From NCBI GenBank assembly GCA_025057155.1, contig JANWYD010000002.1, positions 186,001 to 250,000 on the forward strand: DNA of 64,000 nt. Direction: 5' to 3'. This DNA is from Chloroflexaceae bacterium (GTDB lineage: Bacteria > Chloroflexota > Chloroflexia > Chloroflexales > Chloroflexaceae). The notes below the pieces were generated by a model, which searched no databases, was not told the DNA's origin, and saw only the letters and a list, made by a program, of their open reading frames with translations. This document shows, in pieces, positions 23,575 to 31,664 of the stretch. A program made the position numbers and the translations under genes. The first letter of the stretch is position 1, and every line of letters starts with the position of its first letter.

Positions 23575-25725
23575 ATGAGTGAAATAATCCATGCTGACCT
23601 GTTTCTCGTCATTCCTCAAGCATTACCAACCTTATTCGCTCACATGATTAAAACAGTGAGTGACGATGCTTCTGCGATAGGCGGAAAATTAGCATATCGC
23701 TTGCGGAACACATTCGGCGGGAATTGGGTATGGTGTGGTGGTCAGATTATTACGGATAAGCGCCTTCAAGATGACAAAATTAAAGAATTTCTAAAACAAC
23801 TATGGACAGAAGAACCATTCAAGGATGTACAGAGCATTACTTTTAATACAACCTGGGAACCATCGGCCTGGGAACTAGGTGAATTTGCGGCTCGTGGTTT
23901 ACTTGCAAACTACCAAACAGAGATTCGGAGAGTGCTTGAACCCAAAAAACAGCATTTCGGCAAAATCCGAGTTGACCGCGATTATGCTTTGCGCGGTTGG
24001 GCTGTCAACAATCAACCAGCGGTTTCTATAACTGTGTCGTCCAATATTTTTCATACTCAGTTGCTTCACGAGTTTGCTGCTACCTTGAAAAGCCCGCAAG
24101 AACTTATCGGGATGATGGTAGCTGTGACAGCAAAGGACTTAAAAGGAACAATTGTCGAGATTACTGGCAATGTTCGAGAAATGCGTGAATGGCTTCTCAG
24201 CAAATCAAGCGATGAGACAACACGTAATCTGATTAGCCGCGCCCCTGATGATGAACTGACCGTCAAAATTGAAACGCGTACAAGTCAGTATATTTATATC
24301 GCTAGCATGTTACGCCCGATCGTACGAATGGGCGATCTCAAGAAATTTGGAGTGGATCCGCGCCAAGTTTCCAAAGCCTTACGGCTTGACCCTCTCACCA
24401 GGTACAATCTTGTACGTGAAATTGCTGCTATTGGCAAAAAGCACGGAATTCTGGGGGACGGTTTTGAGTCGAGAGCAAGACCGCAATTATTTTTGAGAGC
24501 AAATGATGTAGCCTTTGTACCCGAATTGCGTGTTGGTTGCAACCAAACTCACCGCGAAGGGCAACGCATTTATCGAAGTCTAGAACAACATGGTGTATTT
24601 AGACGTTCAAGCGCGTTTCCTGACAAAGAACACCCTATAAGAATTGGGATAGTGAACGCATCGTCACAAGTTGCACAGCAAGCATTGATGACCTTTCTAC
24701 AAAAACTTAAGGCGGCACTGGAGAGATTGAATTTTTCTATTCAATCGGTTGAAGTCAATGGGCAACGCCAACAAAAGGTCGAAAGACTTTCAAGAGCAGA
24801 CTTGGAAAATGCAATAAATCGCCTAGAAATGGCAAAACCTGATATTATCCTTGCCCTGTTTCCTGGAAGCGCACATCATGATGATGAATGGGGAGACGAC
24901 GAAGAAGATAGTATGTATCATGTTTTCAAATCATTGACAATGCGATGTGGCATCCCAAGCCAAGTTGTTTATGAAGATACATTCTCTGAACAATATGCGA
25001 TGGACAATATTGTGCTGGGGATATTGGCAAAGACAAAGAATATACCATTTGTTTTGGCGAAACCTCTGCCTTACGCTGATATTGTCGTTGGGATTGATAT
25101 TGCTCGTAGAGCGAAACAACGGCTGTCGGGAACGGTGAATGCAACCGCTATTGCAAGAATATATTTTAGCGACGGCCAATTTCTAAGATATATCATCCAT
25201 GATGCGCCGATCGAAGGGGAAACAATACCAGGTGGTATTCTGCGTAGCCTTTTTCCTCTTAAAGAATTTCAAGGTAAACGCGTTGTGATTCATCGCGATG
25301 GCTATTTTCGTGGGGGAGAAAAGTCTGCGTTGAAAGAGTGGGCGAAACAAATTGGAACAGAGTTTCATTTAGTCGAAGTAATCAAATCTGGGACACCCCG
25401 TCTTTATCAAAGTACAGTAACTTCCACCCTTGATAGACCGTCAAAGGGAACTGCATTGAAAATAAGCGATACGGAAGTATTTCTGGTTTCTTCACTACCT
25501 CCTTTCAAAGGTAGCACGCCGCGTCCACTTCAAATCAGGACAGAACCGACTTTCCCAATTGAAAACGCTATTCATTCTGTACTGTCACTAACGCTCTTAC
25601 ATTATGGTTCTGTTAGAGAGCCGCGTTTGCCAGTGACGATTCATTACAGCGACAAAATTGCAGAGTTGTCATTACTCGGCATCAAACCCAAAGATCTGGA
25701 AGGAGACGTACCTTTCTGGTTGTAA
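23575..25725 (+). CDS. Prokaryotic Argonaute (long type, catalytic residues present), integron cassette 1
   Basis: A 716-residue protein with AAAGGAG 9 nt before the ATG. The length fits long pAgo with N, PAZ-like, MID and PIWI regions. MID: GIPSQVVYEDTF (Gln463) and NIVLGILAKTKN (Lys486) match the guide 5'-end pocket. PIWI: IVVGIDIARR (Asp508), IEGETIPGG (Glu549, least certain), RVVIHRDGYFRGGE (Asp575) and LPVTIHYSDKIAEL (Asp693) give a D-E-D-D tetrad, so nuclease activity is expected. Such proteins use small DNA or RNA guides against plasmids and phages. The gene fills cassette 1 and is followed 8 bases later by an attC site. It is much AT-richer than its surroundings, a sign of transfer. 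No separate partner gene is in the same cassette. Confidence 0.93.
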   Translation: MSEIIHADLFLVIPQALPTLFAHMIKTVSDDASAIGGKLAYRLRNTFGGNWVWCGGQIITDKRLQDDKIKEFLKQLWTEEPFKDVQSITFNTTWEPSAWELGEFAARGLLANYQTEIRRVLEPKKQHFGKIRVDRDYALRGWAVNNQPAVSITVSSNIFHTQLLHEFAATLKSPQELIGMMVAVTAKDLKGTIVEITGNVREMREWLLSKSSDETTRNLISRAPDDELTVKIETRTSQYIYIASMLRPIVRMGDLKKFGVDPRQVSKALRLDPLTRYNLVREIAAIGKKHGILGDGFESRARPQLFLRANDVAFVPELRVGCNQTHREGQRIYRSLEQHGVFRRSSAFPDKEHPIRIGIVNASSQVAQQALMTFLQKLKAALERLNFSIQSVEVNGQRQQKVERLSRADLENAINRLEMAKPDIILALFPGSAHHDDEWGDDEEDSMYHVFKSLTMRCGIPSQVVYEDTFSEQYAMDNIVLGILAKTKNIPFVLAKPLPYADIVVGIDIARRAKQRLSGTVNATAIARIYFSDGQFLRYIIHDAPIEGETIPGGILRSLFPLKEFQGKRVVIHRDGYFRGGEKSALKEWAKQIGTEFHLVEVIKSGTPRLYQSTVTSTLDRPSKGTALKISDTEVFLVSSLPPFKGSTPRPLQIRTEPTFPIENAIHSVLSLTLLHYGSVREPRLPVTIHYSDKIAELSLLGIKPKDLEGDVPFWL

Positions 25726-25733
25726 AAGGAATA

Positions 25734-25813
25734 GGCGGCATAACATGCGTTTCCAGCCGACAGCGCTCCGCTTCGCTCCGCGCTGCGGCTGAAACGCCAG
25801 CCGTTATGCGGCC
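25734..25813 (+). other. attC site of cassette 1
   Basis: GGCGGCATAAC at the left and GTTATGCGGCC at the right are the simple core sites (GCATAAC/GTTATGC fully complementary). Inside, GCGTTTCCAGCCGACAGCGC pairs with GCGCTGCGGCTGAAACGC except for two extra bases on one arm. Such extrahelical bases are what integron integrases use to recognise the folded strand. Length about 80 bp. Confidence 0.88.
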
Positions 25814-25863
25814 TACGTTTCAAAAATACCAATGTACACTTAAGAGCATCAGAGAGGGAGAGG

Positions 25864-26661
25864 ATGAGTAGACCGAGCAACGGTTATCTAGATCTGTTAA
25901 GTAAAATAGCTGCTTTTCTGGGAACTATTACTCTGTTTGTAGGATTCATTGGCACAGTCCTTGAATGGGGCAGTGAGCCTCAAAGTCTGTTAATCGCCTC
26001 TGTGGTGGGATATGTAGTCCTCGCAGGTGGGGTTTTTTGATTTGCCTTCAAGTCTTCAGATAGCAGTCCCAAGTGGCGGTGGGGAAGCTTAGCTGCTTTG
26101 TACGTAATCACGATTTCCTTCTTTTTCTGGCTAGGCACCCAGATTATAGTTCTGCCGGCCAGCAGTTGGCCCTCGAACTTGATGACCTATTACGATTTTG
26201 AGACTGATGCCGACTTGAACGGGTGGCCTGAAGGAGCGCAGAGATCAACTGAGCATGCCTTTAGTGGTCAGTACGCGCTGAAAGCTATACTGCCTGTCCA
26301 GGCAGGAGGACAGACATTCTTCTCCTTCCGCTGGACTCAGGAGTTCACAGCGGACGTGGTTGTGGGACAAGTTTACTGGCCCGAGAATGAAGAGGTGGAC
26401 GTTGTCTGGGCACAGGTTTGTGTTCCAATGGGGGAGAACTGGAACTGTCAAGGTATTAGGGGATACCGTGGTGGCTGGAATACATTTGTCTTGGATTTGT
26501 GTGCATTGTCAGTAGGGACTCCTCCACAACCTTTGTGCCAACTTGTGTTATCTAATGGATTTCTGTTCCAAGGAGGACTGTCTGGAGCCCCGGGCACCAG
26601 TGTTACAACTATGCCTATGTATATAGATGCAATTCAGATTTATCGCGATGGCGAGGAATAG
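25864..26661 (+). pseudogene. Cassette 2: membrane protein with one in-frame TGA
   Basis: ATG 25864, behind GGGAGAGG, opens a 58-codon frame (MSRPSNGYLDLLSKIAAF..) that stops at TGA 26038-26040. The same frame then continues without a shift to 26661, giving 265 positions in total. The TGA interrupts a hydrophobic stretch (GGVF-stop-FAFKSS). Membrane helices are at about 13-34, 44-62 and 80-98. The remaining 165 residues look like an exported beta-rich domain (YYDFETDADLNGWPEGAQRS.., a carbohydrate-binding-like pattern). Either one nonsense mutation (TGG to TGA fits) or a cassette from a donor that reads TGA as an amino acid. Function unknown. GTG/ATG restarts after the stop have no ribosome site. 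Confidence 0.7.
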
Positions 26662-26683
26662 CCAAAAGAGTTCAAGTTGAGAG

Positions 26684-26819
26684 AGGCCGCATAACAAGCG
26701 CATCCACCCGACCGCGCTACCGCGCACACAAATCGGCGGCCTCACGCGCTTGCAATCGGTCTTGTAGAGGCAGTGGTTTCACGCACTCGCGCGGCGGGTG
26801 ATGCGCAGGGCGTTAGGCG
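26684..26819 (+). other. attC site of cassette 2
   Basis: Left core GGCCGCATAAC (ends 26694) and right core GTTAGGC (26812-26818). Inside, GCGCATCCACCCGACCGCGC pairs with GCGCGGCGGGTGATGCGC except for two extra bases, the same extrahelical pattern as in cassette 1. About 135 bp, with a long variable loop. Confidence 0.85.
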
Positions 26820-26867
26820 CAATTCTCGCCTGAACGGACTTGGCGGTTTCGTTTCGGAGTCTTACTA

Positions 26868-27635
26868 ATGGTTGCTACCGCGACGATGACGTTTGCAGAA
26901 TACAAGAACATCGAGCATCCAGCGCCTTATATTTTGCAACTGCCAAGCGAAAGCGCCGAGTTCCTTTACTACGGTGCAAACCACATTTATGATCCTGCTG
27001 ACCCGATGTTTGATGATATCGAGTTGCGATTCAAAGGATTCCATCCCGACTTTGCCCTGGTAGAAGGCGGTGTCATCGAGACATTGCTGCCGCGAGACGA
27101 AATCATCAGACAAGAAGGCGAGCGCGGATTCTTGTGTCGCCTTTGCAGCCTGCATAGCGTTCCAGTTGCCAATTTAGAACCCTCTTTTGATGAAGAAGTG
27201 CAATATCTACTTAAGACTTTTACCGGAGAACAATTATTGCTCTTCTACTGTGTGCGGCAGATTGTGCAGTATCGCTATATGGAAGCGAAACGCCTTACAA
27301 AGAATACATGAGCAATTTTTGCAAGGTGGATTGCCGGTAAACTACTTCTTGAATTGCCGCTCGCTCCGTTGGAATGTCTCTCCGCTCAATATAGACAAGC
27401 ATTCGGCTGAGATTTGGATTGGCAGACGCTTAGCGACGATGTTGGAAGCCCTCTGATTCAAGGTGGATTGACGAACGAGATTTCGCGTCAGACCGGTTAT
27501 TTCCGTGACGCATCGCACGTGTCCAATGTAATCCGTGCTGTAAAGAAGCATCGAAGAGTTTTTGCCATTGCAGGTGCAAGTCATGTGGTTATGCAGGAAA
27601 GAGCGTTGCGTGCGGCGCTTAAAAACTGCGCCTAA
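26868..27635 (+). pseudogene. Cassette 3: TraB/GumN-like protein with two in-frame TGA codons
   Basis: ATG 26868 runs 147 codons to TGA 27309-27311. The same frame goes on through a second TGA (27408-27410) to TAA 27633-27635, 255 positions in all and the usual length for a TraB/GumN-like protein. N-terminal FLYYGANHIYDPADPMFDDIE and DFALVEGG, and C-terminal SHVSNVIRAVKKHRRVFAIAGASHV, match the two conserved ends of that family, so both halves belong to one protein. No frameshift is needed. The segments around the stops (KNT-stop-AIFARW and AFG-stop-DLDWQ) would be plausible with Trp or Gly. As annotated with the standard code it is broken. Families of this type are linked to peptide or haem handling, but the role here is unknown. 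Confidence 0.65.
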
Positions 27636-27703
27636 CACGTGTTTCCACCTGACGCCGCTCCGCTGCGCTTCGCGGACGGCTGAAACGCAGGCCGTTGGGC
27701 GGC
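27628..27703 (+). other. attC site of cassette 3
   Basis: Left core GCGCCTAAC, overlapping the TAA stop of the TraB-like frame, and right core GTTGGGCGG (27694-27702). GTGTTTCCACCTGACGCCGC faces GCGGACGGCTGAAACGC as the folded arms. About 76 bp. The right core with its flank (CGTTGGGCGGCTCTGTCAACC) is repeated 70 bp further on. Confidence 0.82.
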
Positions 27704-27739
27704 TCTGTCAACCATGGTGCGAGTGCGTGCGGCGGGCGC

Positions 27740-27783
27740 GAGTCTGGCGCGGCTGACGCTCCCGTTGGGCGGCTCTGTCAACC
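27740..27783 (+). other. Extra right half of an attC site
   Basis: GGCTGACGCTCCCGTTGGGC followed by GGCTCTGTCAACC duplicates the right end of the previous attC (27692-27712 and 27762-27782). No gene lies between the two right ends, so this is a relic of a deleted cassette. 27784-27902 holds no gene that I can support. Confidence 0.55.
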
Positions 27784-27902
27784 GCTGGCTACTCCCTTGA
27801 AACCCTTCACTCACGTGGTCGTTCTACCATCACGTCCTAACGTGTTTGATATTCCGAGCGTTCTGTTATAACTGCGTATCTTCATCTTCCATCAAAAAAC
27901 AA

Positions 27903-28908
27903 TAGACTTTATCGAGATTTACGTAGCGTATGTCCAAGGAACATGGCGGAGCCGCAGATTGTGTGAGCTGCACGCGATTGCCGTCACCGTATCGCGGATA
28001 TGGTCCGCCCGGAGCCGGAGGTCTTCTTTCAGGATGACGCACCGTTTGACGGCGCTGATGATGTGCGCGATCCGCACGCGCTGGCGCGTAATCTGGCGAT
28101 TATCGCTTTTTTGTGCGTGGTCAATCGCTGTCCTTTGGCTTTCTTGTGCGGCATCGTGATCGTGACGCCAGCGAGCGCGAAGCCGAGCTAGCCCAACTCC
28201 CGCAGCAGTTCGCTGCCCGGCGGCAACGGATACGGCGTGGCGTCGGCAATGGGTTTTTCGCGATAGGCGCCTTCATACGTATCCCTGAGAAACCACATGC
28301 GCGCCGTCCGGTCGGCCAGGAGCACGTTCGTTACCGGGCGGTCGTGCGTCTTGCCGCTCCAGTAGTCTTTCTGTTCACCTGGGTCTTGGGGGCGCAGGAT
28401 GGGTCGCTCGGCGCCGTCGTGAAAAAGGGGACTCCGGCGCGGTCGCGTCGGTAAGACCAATCCGCGCTTTCAGCTCCTCGAGCGCGCGACCGGGCGCGAG
28501 GTCGGCGACGCACAACGCGGTTTGGAGCACCGGGATCAGCATATTCGGCCAGGTGCTGACGCTCGACCGGATCAGGCCAAAGGTCGCGCCGTGATAGGCT
28601 TGGCGCGGTGCATGTTTGAGATAACTCAGCACGAACAGCGAGCGATCTGCGGGCGTTGGCAGCGGACAATTGGTATAGACGCTGAAGCTGCGAGTCGTGC
28701 GCCGCCGGCCGGTCATGGTCTATTGCTGCATATGCTCCTGGAATGCCGTTTCAAAGGGCGCCATGAGTGCGGTAAACTCGGTGTCCGACAGACTGGTCAA
28801 CTCGCACACGCGGGCGTCCTGTCCAGCAATGGTGTGATAACGTAGCATGGGTTCGCTCCTCTTCGGTGTCGCAGGAGCGAATCACACCACAAATCTCGAT
28901 AAGGTCTA
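27903..28908. mobile_element. IS5-family insertion sequence (inactive)
   Basis: Terminal inverted repeats TAGACTTTATCGAGATTT (27903-27920) and AAATCTCGATAAGGTCTA (28891-28908) match with one difference. A TA dinucleotide is present at both outer ends and may be the target duplication. The element is 1006 bp and is filled by one minus-strand transposase pseudogene. It sits inside the cassette array behind cassette 3. Confidence 0.85.
27919..28848 (-). pseudogene. IS5-family (HARBI1-like DDE) transposase, degenerate
   Basis: Read on the minus strand from ATG 28848 (MLRYHTIAGQDARVCELTSL). A TAG at 28730-28732 interrupts it after 39 codons. Then come FVLSYLKHAPRQAYHGATFG and PNMLIPVLQTALCV. After a frameshift: LFHDGAERPILRPQDPGEQ (first Asp of the DDE triad) and DYWSGKTHDRPVTNVLLADR. 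Another stop and frame changes follow, then GVTITMPHKKAKGQ and ARQRVRIAHIISAVKRCVIL up to TAA at 27919-27921. This order is that of the IS5 ISL2/IS1031-like transposases. With at least two stops and two frameshifts it cannot be active. Confidence 0.85.
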
Positions 28909-29032
28909 CTAATCTCTGTTGGCGCCAATAATACCACAATCATCGTTCTTGATGAGGGCAAGTTCCGCCAGCTAGCTTGCTTTATTGCTTGGCTACGCAG
29001 AAATCACTTAAACGACGAAAGGAGAATAGAGC

Positions 29033-29515
29033 ATGAGTGTGCCAGAATTGATCGTTGGTTTTGTTTTAGGCATCATAGTAAATCTTATAACAGATCCTGT
29101 CAAAAGAACTATTCAGTTACGCAGAGAGAGACTTTCGCGAAGTTTCGCCAATAAAAATCTGAAATATCTTCAAGCAGAATACGAACGCATTAAAAGGTTG
29201 CGAAATGAGCCGTATTTTTTCTATGCAACATTTGCTGGCCAAACACTACATGCGCTTAGCAGTCTTTTTCTAATCGTTCTCATCTTATCGTTGTCATTTG
29301 TTCTGGCGATATTAGTTTCAGTTCAACTAAATCTTGGACTTTATCTCTACGCCTTCGTCGCTGCAATTGGTGTCCTGTTCGGATATGCCGGATTTCGTAC
29401 AGTCTCTGAAAGCACACTCGATATCTACCGAGTAACTAATTTTGACACCTACGAGCCAGAGATTCGCAAAAGAATCGAAGAACTGAAAAAGCAGCTAGGG
29501 ATTGGTCAACCATAA
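29033..29515 (+). CDS. Small membrane protein, last cassette gene
   Basis: A 160-residue protein with AAAGGAG 9 nt before ATG 29033. One N-terminal hydrophobic segment (about 4-21), then a basic amphipathic region (KRTIQLRRERLSRSFANKN) with a coiled-coil tendency, then two strong membrane helices (about 76-97 and 102-122) and a charged C-terminal helix (EIRKRIEELKKQLG). AT-rich like the other cassette genes and followed by half an attC site. I do not recognise the family. Membrane proteins of this kind are common in cassettes and some serve as abortive-infection effectors, which here is only a possibility. Confidence 0.75.
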   Translation: MSVPELIVGFVLGIIVNLITDPVKRTIQLRRERLSRSFANKNLKYLQAEYERIKRLRNEPYFFYATFAGQTLHALSSLFLIVLILSLSFVLAILVSVQLNLGLYLYAFVAAIGVLFGYAGFRTVSESTLDIYRVTNFDTYEPEIRKRIEELKKQLGIGQP

Positions 29516-29585
29516 TCAGACTCTGATGTTCTTGGTTATGATGCCACCTTCCTCTGCCCGAAATGTCATCTTGCACCTCTCCCAT

Positions 29586-29611
29586 CAGTCTAACAAAGCG
29601 TGCAGCCGACG
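29586..29611 (+). other. Left half of an attC site (array end)
   Basis: GTCTAACAAAGCGTGCAGCCG has the left core (TCTAAC) and start of the left arm of a typical attC. The matching right arm and GTTRRRY core are absent, so the array is cut off here. Confidence 0.6.
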
Positions 29612-29666
29612 GCTCATCTGAAGCTAGTGTCAAAGGTATGGTAGACTTCCTTCCAGCAGGGTTGGC

Positions 29667-30123
29667 ATGGCGCACTGGAGGGATAGGATGATCGCCCTTC
29701 CGATTGGCGAGTTGATGGACGAGGCGGCCAGTCTGGACTGGCAGGAGCGCCGCATGTATCCAGCAGGTCTGTGTTGTCCTCACTGCAGGAGTCGTAGCTG
29801 CCGCCTCTTTCGGCGCAGGCAAGCCTTTCCGGGCTATCGCTGCCGCGCGTGCGACAGTGCGTTTACCATCCTGACGGGCGCCGCCTTTGAAAAGAGCCGC
29901 CAGAAGCCTTCTCCCACGGTTCTGTTCCTGCGCGGGGTCGCCCAGGGTGAAACAACGGCCCGCTTGTCCCCCGAGTTGAACCGCTCCTCCAAGCAAGCCC
30001 TGACCCTGCGCCACCGGCTGTAAAACAATGTGAACGAAACGGCGCCGCTGAACCTGATGGCAGGCGCGCAGTGTGAGGCCGACGAAGGCTACCGACGGGC
30101 GGGGGAAAAGTGGAGAAACTGAT
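29667..30123 (+). pseudogene. IS1595-like transposase, N-terminal remnant
   Basis: A zinc-ribbon start (CCPHCRSRSC, 18 residues, then YRCRACDSAFTILTGAAFEKS) and SPELNRSSKQALTLRHRL are those of IS1595-family transposases. TAA at 30021-30023 replaces a likely Gln codon, and the frame goes on with NNVNETAPLNLMAGAQCEADE, where the Asp of EADE would be the first catalytic residue. It then breaks off near 30123, where a YdeI-like fragment starts. The rest of the transposase is absent. Confidence 0.75.
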
Positions 30124-30418
30124 TGCCGCCGGCCTGATGACGCCAGCCGGGCTTGCCAGGGTCGAATCCGCCAGGCGCGACGGTTCCTGGTCGCGACTCG
30201 ACGCTGTGGAGGCGCTTAAGATTCCTCAGGACCTTGAACAGGCTCTCGCGGCTTATCCCAACGCGAGACGACACTTCGACACGTTTCCCCGATCAGTCAA
30301 GCGAGGCATCCTGGAGTGGATCGTGAATGCAAAGAAGCCGGAGACGCGGGCGAAGCGCGTTGCCGAGACCGCGCAACGGGCTGAGAAGAACCAGCGTGCC
30401 GACCAGTGGCGGCAGTAG
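30110..30418 (+). pseudogene. YdeI/OmpD-associated-family protein, 5'-truncated
   Basis: About 102 residues with the family's C-terminal half: KLIAAGLMTPAGLARVESA, ALKIPQDLEQAL, FPRSVKRGILEWIVNAKKPE and TRAKRVAETAQRAEKNQRA. The N-terminal 90 or so residues usual for the family are missing, and the frame emerges directly from the IS1595-like remnant, so an insertion or deletion has removed the start. No ribosome site is seen before GTG 30110. Up to 30675 nothing else coding is recognised. Confidence 0.7.
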
Positions 30419-30675
30419 GTGCGGGCGGCTGAACAAGCGGCTGAACTCGAACAGCGCGGGCCGGTGATGCACGCCGAGTACACCGTTGAAACCGTTGCCG
30501 CTCCTGCCGAACCAGGCGCAGCAGCAGATGCCGGGGCATGATCCGTTATCTTGAGCGTGGCTCCGGGTTGCCCTACCGCTGCGCCCGACCCCGGCCTGAT
30601 CCCCGGTCGCCGGGGTCCGTCCATCCGGGCCGAAGGACAGGCTGTGGACGCTTTGCGCGCGCTCGCAGGGGGCAA

Positions 30676-31248
30676 TCACGTATTGAACACTTGCAGGTAG
30701 ACGCGCGCCAGGCCCTCCGCCGCTTCGATGACCGCCAGGTTGTAGTGCTTTGACCCTACTTGCTGATAGAGGCCGCTGAAGTTGCCCGCTGCGTTGCCGG
30801 CCACAGGCGGCGCCCACCAGGACGCCGCGCCGGCCAGGGGGGGATCGGGCGAAAGGAACGGGGAGTAGTTCCGTTCCAGCGGCGCGGTAACGCCCAGGCT
30901 GGCAAGATAGGCCGCCACGTCCTGCCGCGGGACATCGAAGCGGGCGATCACCTGCGTATCCAGCGCCGCCTCGCCGAGCAGATGGATGTTGCTGGCGCTG
31001 GCGGGGAAGGGCTGGCCGATAAAGGCGAGCGCTTGCTCCTGGTTGAGGGGTTGGGATAGCTCTTGCAGGGGAGAACGATCCGAATGAACGGGAGTGTTCA
31101 TCATCGAAGTATTCTCACAAGCCGTGACAAGCAACAGGCTCAGCAGCAACACTATGAAGCCGGCCTGGGCGCCTGGCGTAGGTCTTGCCAGCCGGGCAGG
31201 CGCGCTGGAGCTTCGATGAGCCTGCTGCGACGCTCTGGAATGGATCAT
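30676..31248 (-). CDS. Hypothetical lipoprotein
   Basis: A 190-residue protein starting at ATG 31248 with AGGAGG 6 nt upstream. A long N-region is followed by a hydrophobic stretch and the lipobox LVTAC (Cys44), so it should be anchored on the outside of the membrane. The mature part has no motif I recognise; it is rich in Pro, Ala and aromatic residues (PPLAGAASWWAPPVAGN). No neighbour suggests a role. It borders the integron scar, but its base composition is like the chromosome. Confidence 0.7.
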   Translation of the reverse strand: MIHSRASQQAHRSSSAPARLARPTPGAQAGFIVLLLSLLLVTACENTSMMNTPVHSDRSPLQELSQPLNQEQALAFIGQPFPASASNIHLLGEAALDTQVIARFDVPRQDVAAYLASLGVTAPLERNYSPFLSPDPPLAGAASWWAPPVAGNAAGNFSGLYQQVGSKHYNLAVIEAAEGLARVYLQVFNT

Positions 31249-31564
31249 CGTCTGCCTCCTGGCCCCGGGGCAGGAGCGTCAGCCGGGCCTGCCGACGGGT
31301 CGTAGCGGTGGAGCGTTGCAAGCGAAAAGCAACCATAGGGACGCGATCGGGTCTGAGCCTCGCCGTGACCGCGGCCGTCTGGCGATAGCCCGGCCCGCCG
31401 ACGTCATCATACCAGTTTGGGAGCCTCTCCTGGCCGGGATAGCGGTCGAAGCGCCAGCCAGACTGCAACTGGAACTGATGAGTCTGTGAACCGGGTTTTT
31501 TGCTAAACCTTCCCCCTCCCCAACCCTACATCCTGCCTCTTAGATTACAAAATATACAAATATA

Positions 31565-31594
31565 TTTACAGTGATGGCAAGGTTGAATTATACT
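31565..31594 (+). promoter_or_regulatory. Promoter of the CAP-domain gene
   Basis: TTTACA (31565-31570), 18 bp, TATACT (31589-31594) in a locally AT-rich stretch, about 70 nt before the start codon at 31665. Confidence 0.7.
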
Positions 31595-31664
31595 TCGCCA
31601 GAACCACGTGATGCGCGATGCTTTCAAGATCTTGATTTTTATTACACTCAAAGGAGCGCACCTG

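Larger units (their letters stand above)
22654..29611. mobile_element. Integron-like cassette island
   Basis: Decayed integrase on the minus strand, an attI-like repeat region (23269-23495), then plus-strand cassettes: Argonaute (with attC 25734-25813), membrane protein (attC 26684-26819), TraB-like protein (attC 27628-27703), an IS5-family insertion, and a second membrane protein with a half attC. Three attC sites are complete, and two of them show the same pattern of unpaired bases. The cassette genes are visibly AT-richer than the flanking chromosome. The right boundary is eroded, where an IS1595-like scar begins. Confidence 0.85.

Noticed and set aside
26038-26040. The in-frame TGA as a selenocysteine codon
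   Set aside because: It lies inside a hydrophobic membrane stretch, no SECIS-like hairpin directly behind it was noticed, and the protein is not a redox enzyme.
28000-28191. A small plus-strand ORF with a hydrophobic C-terminal part
   Set aside because: The minus strand here encodes the C-terminal part of the IS5-family transposase remnant, which explains the open frame.
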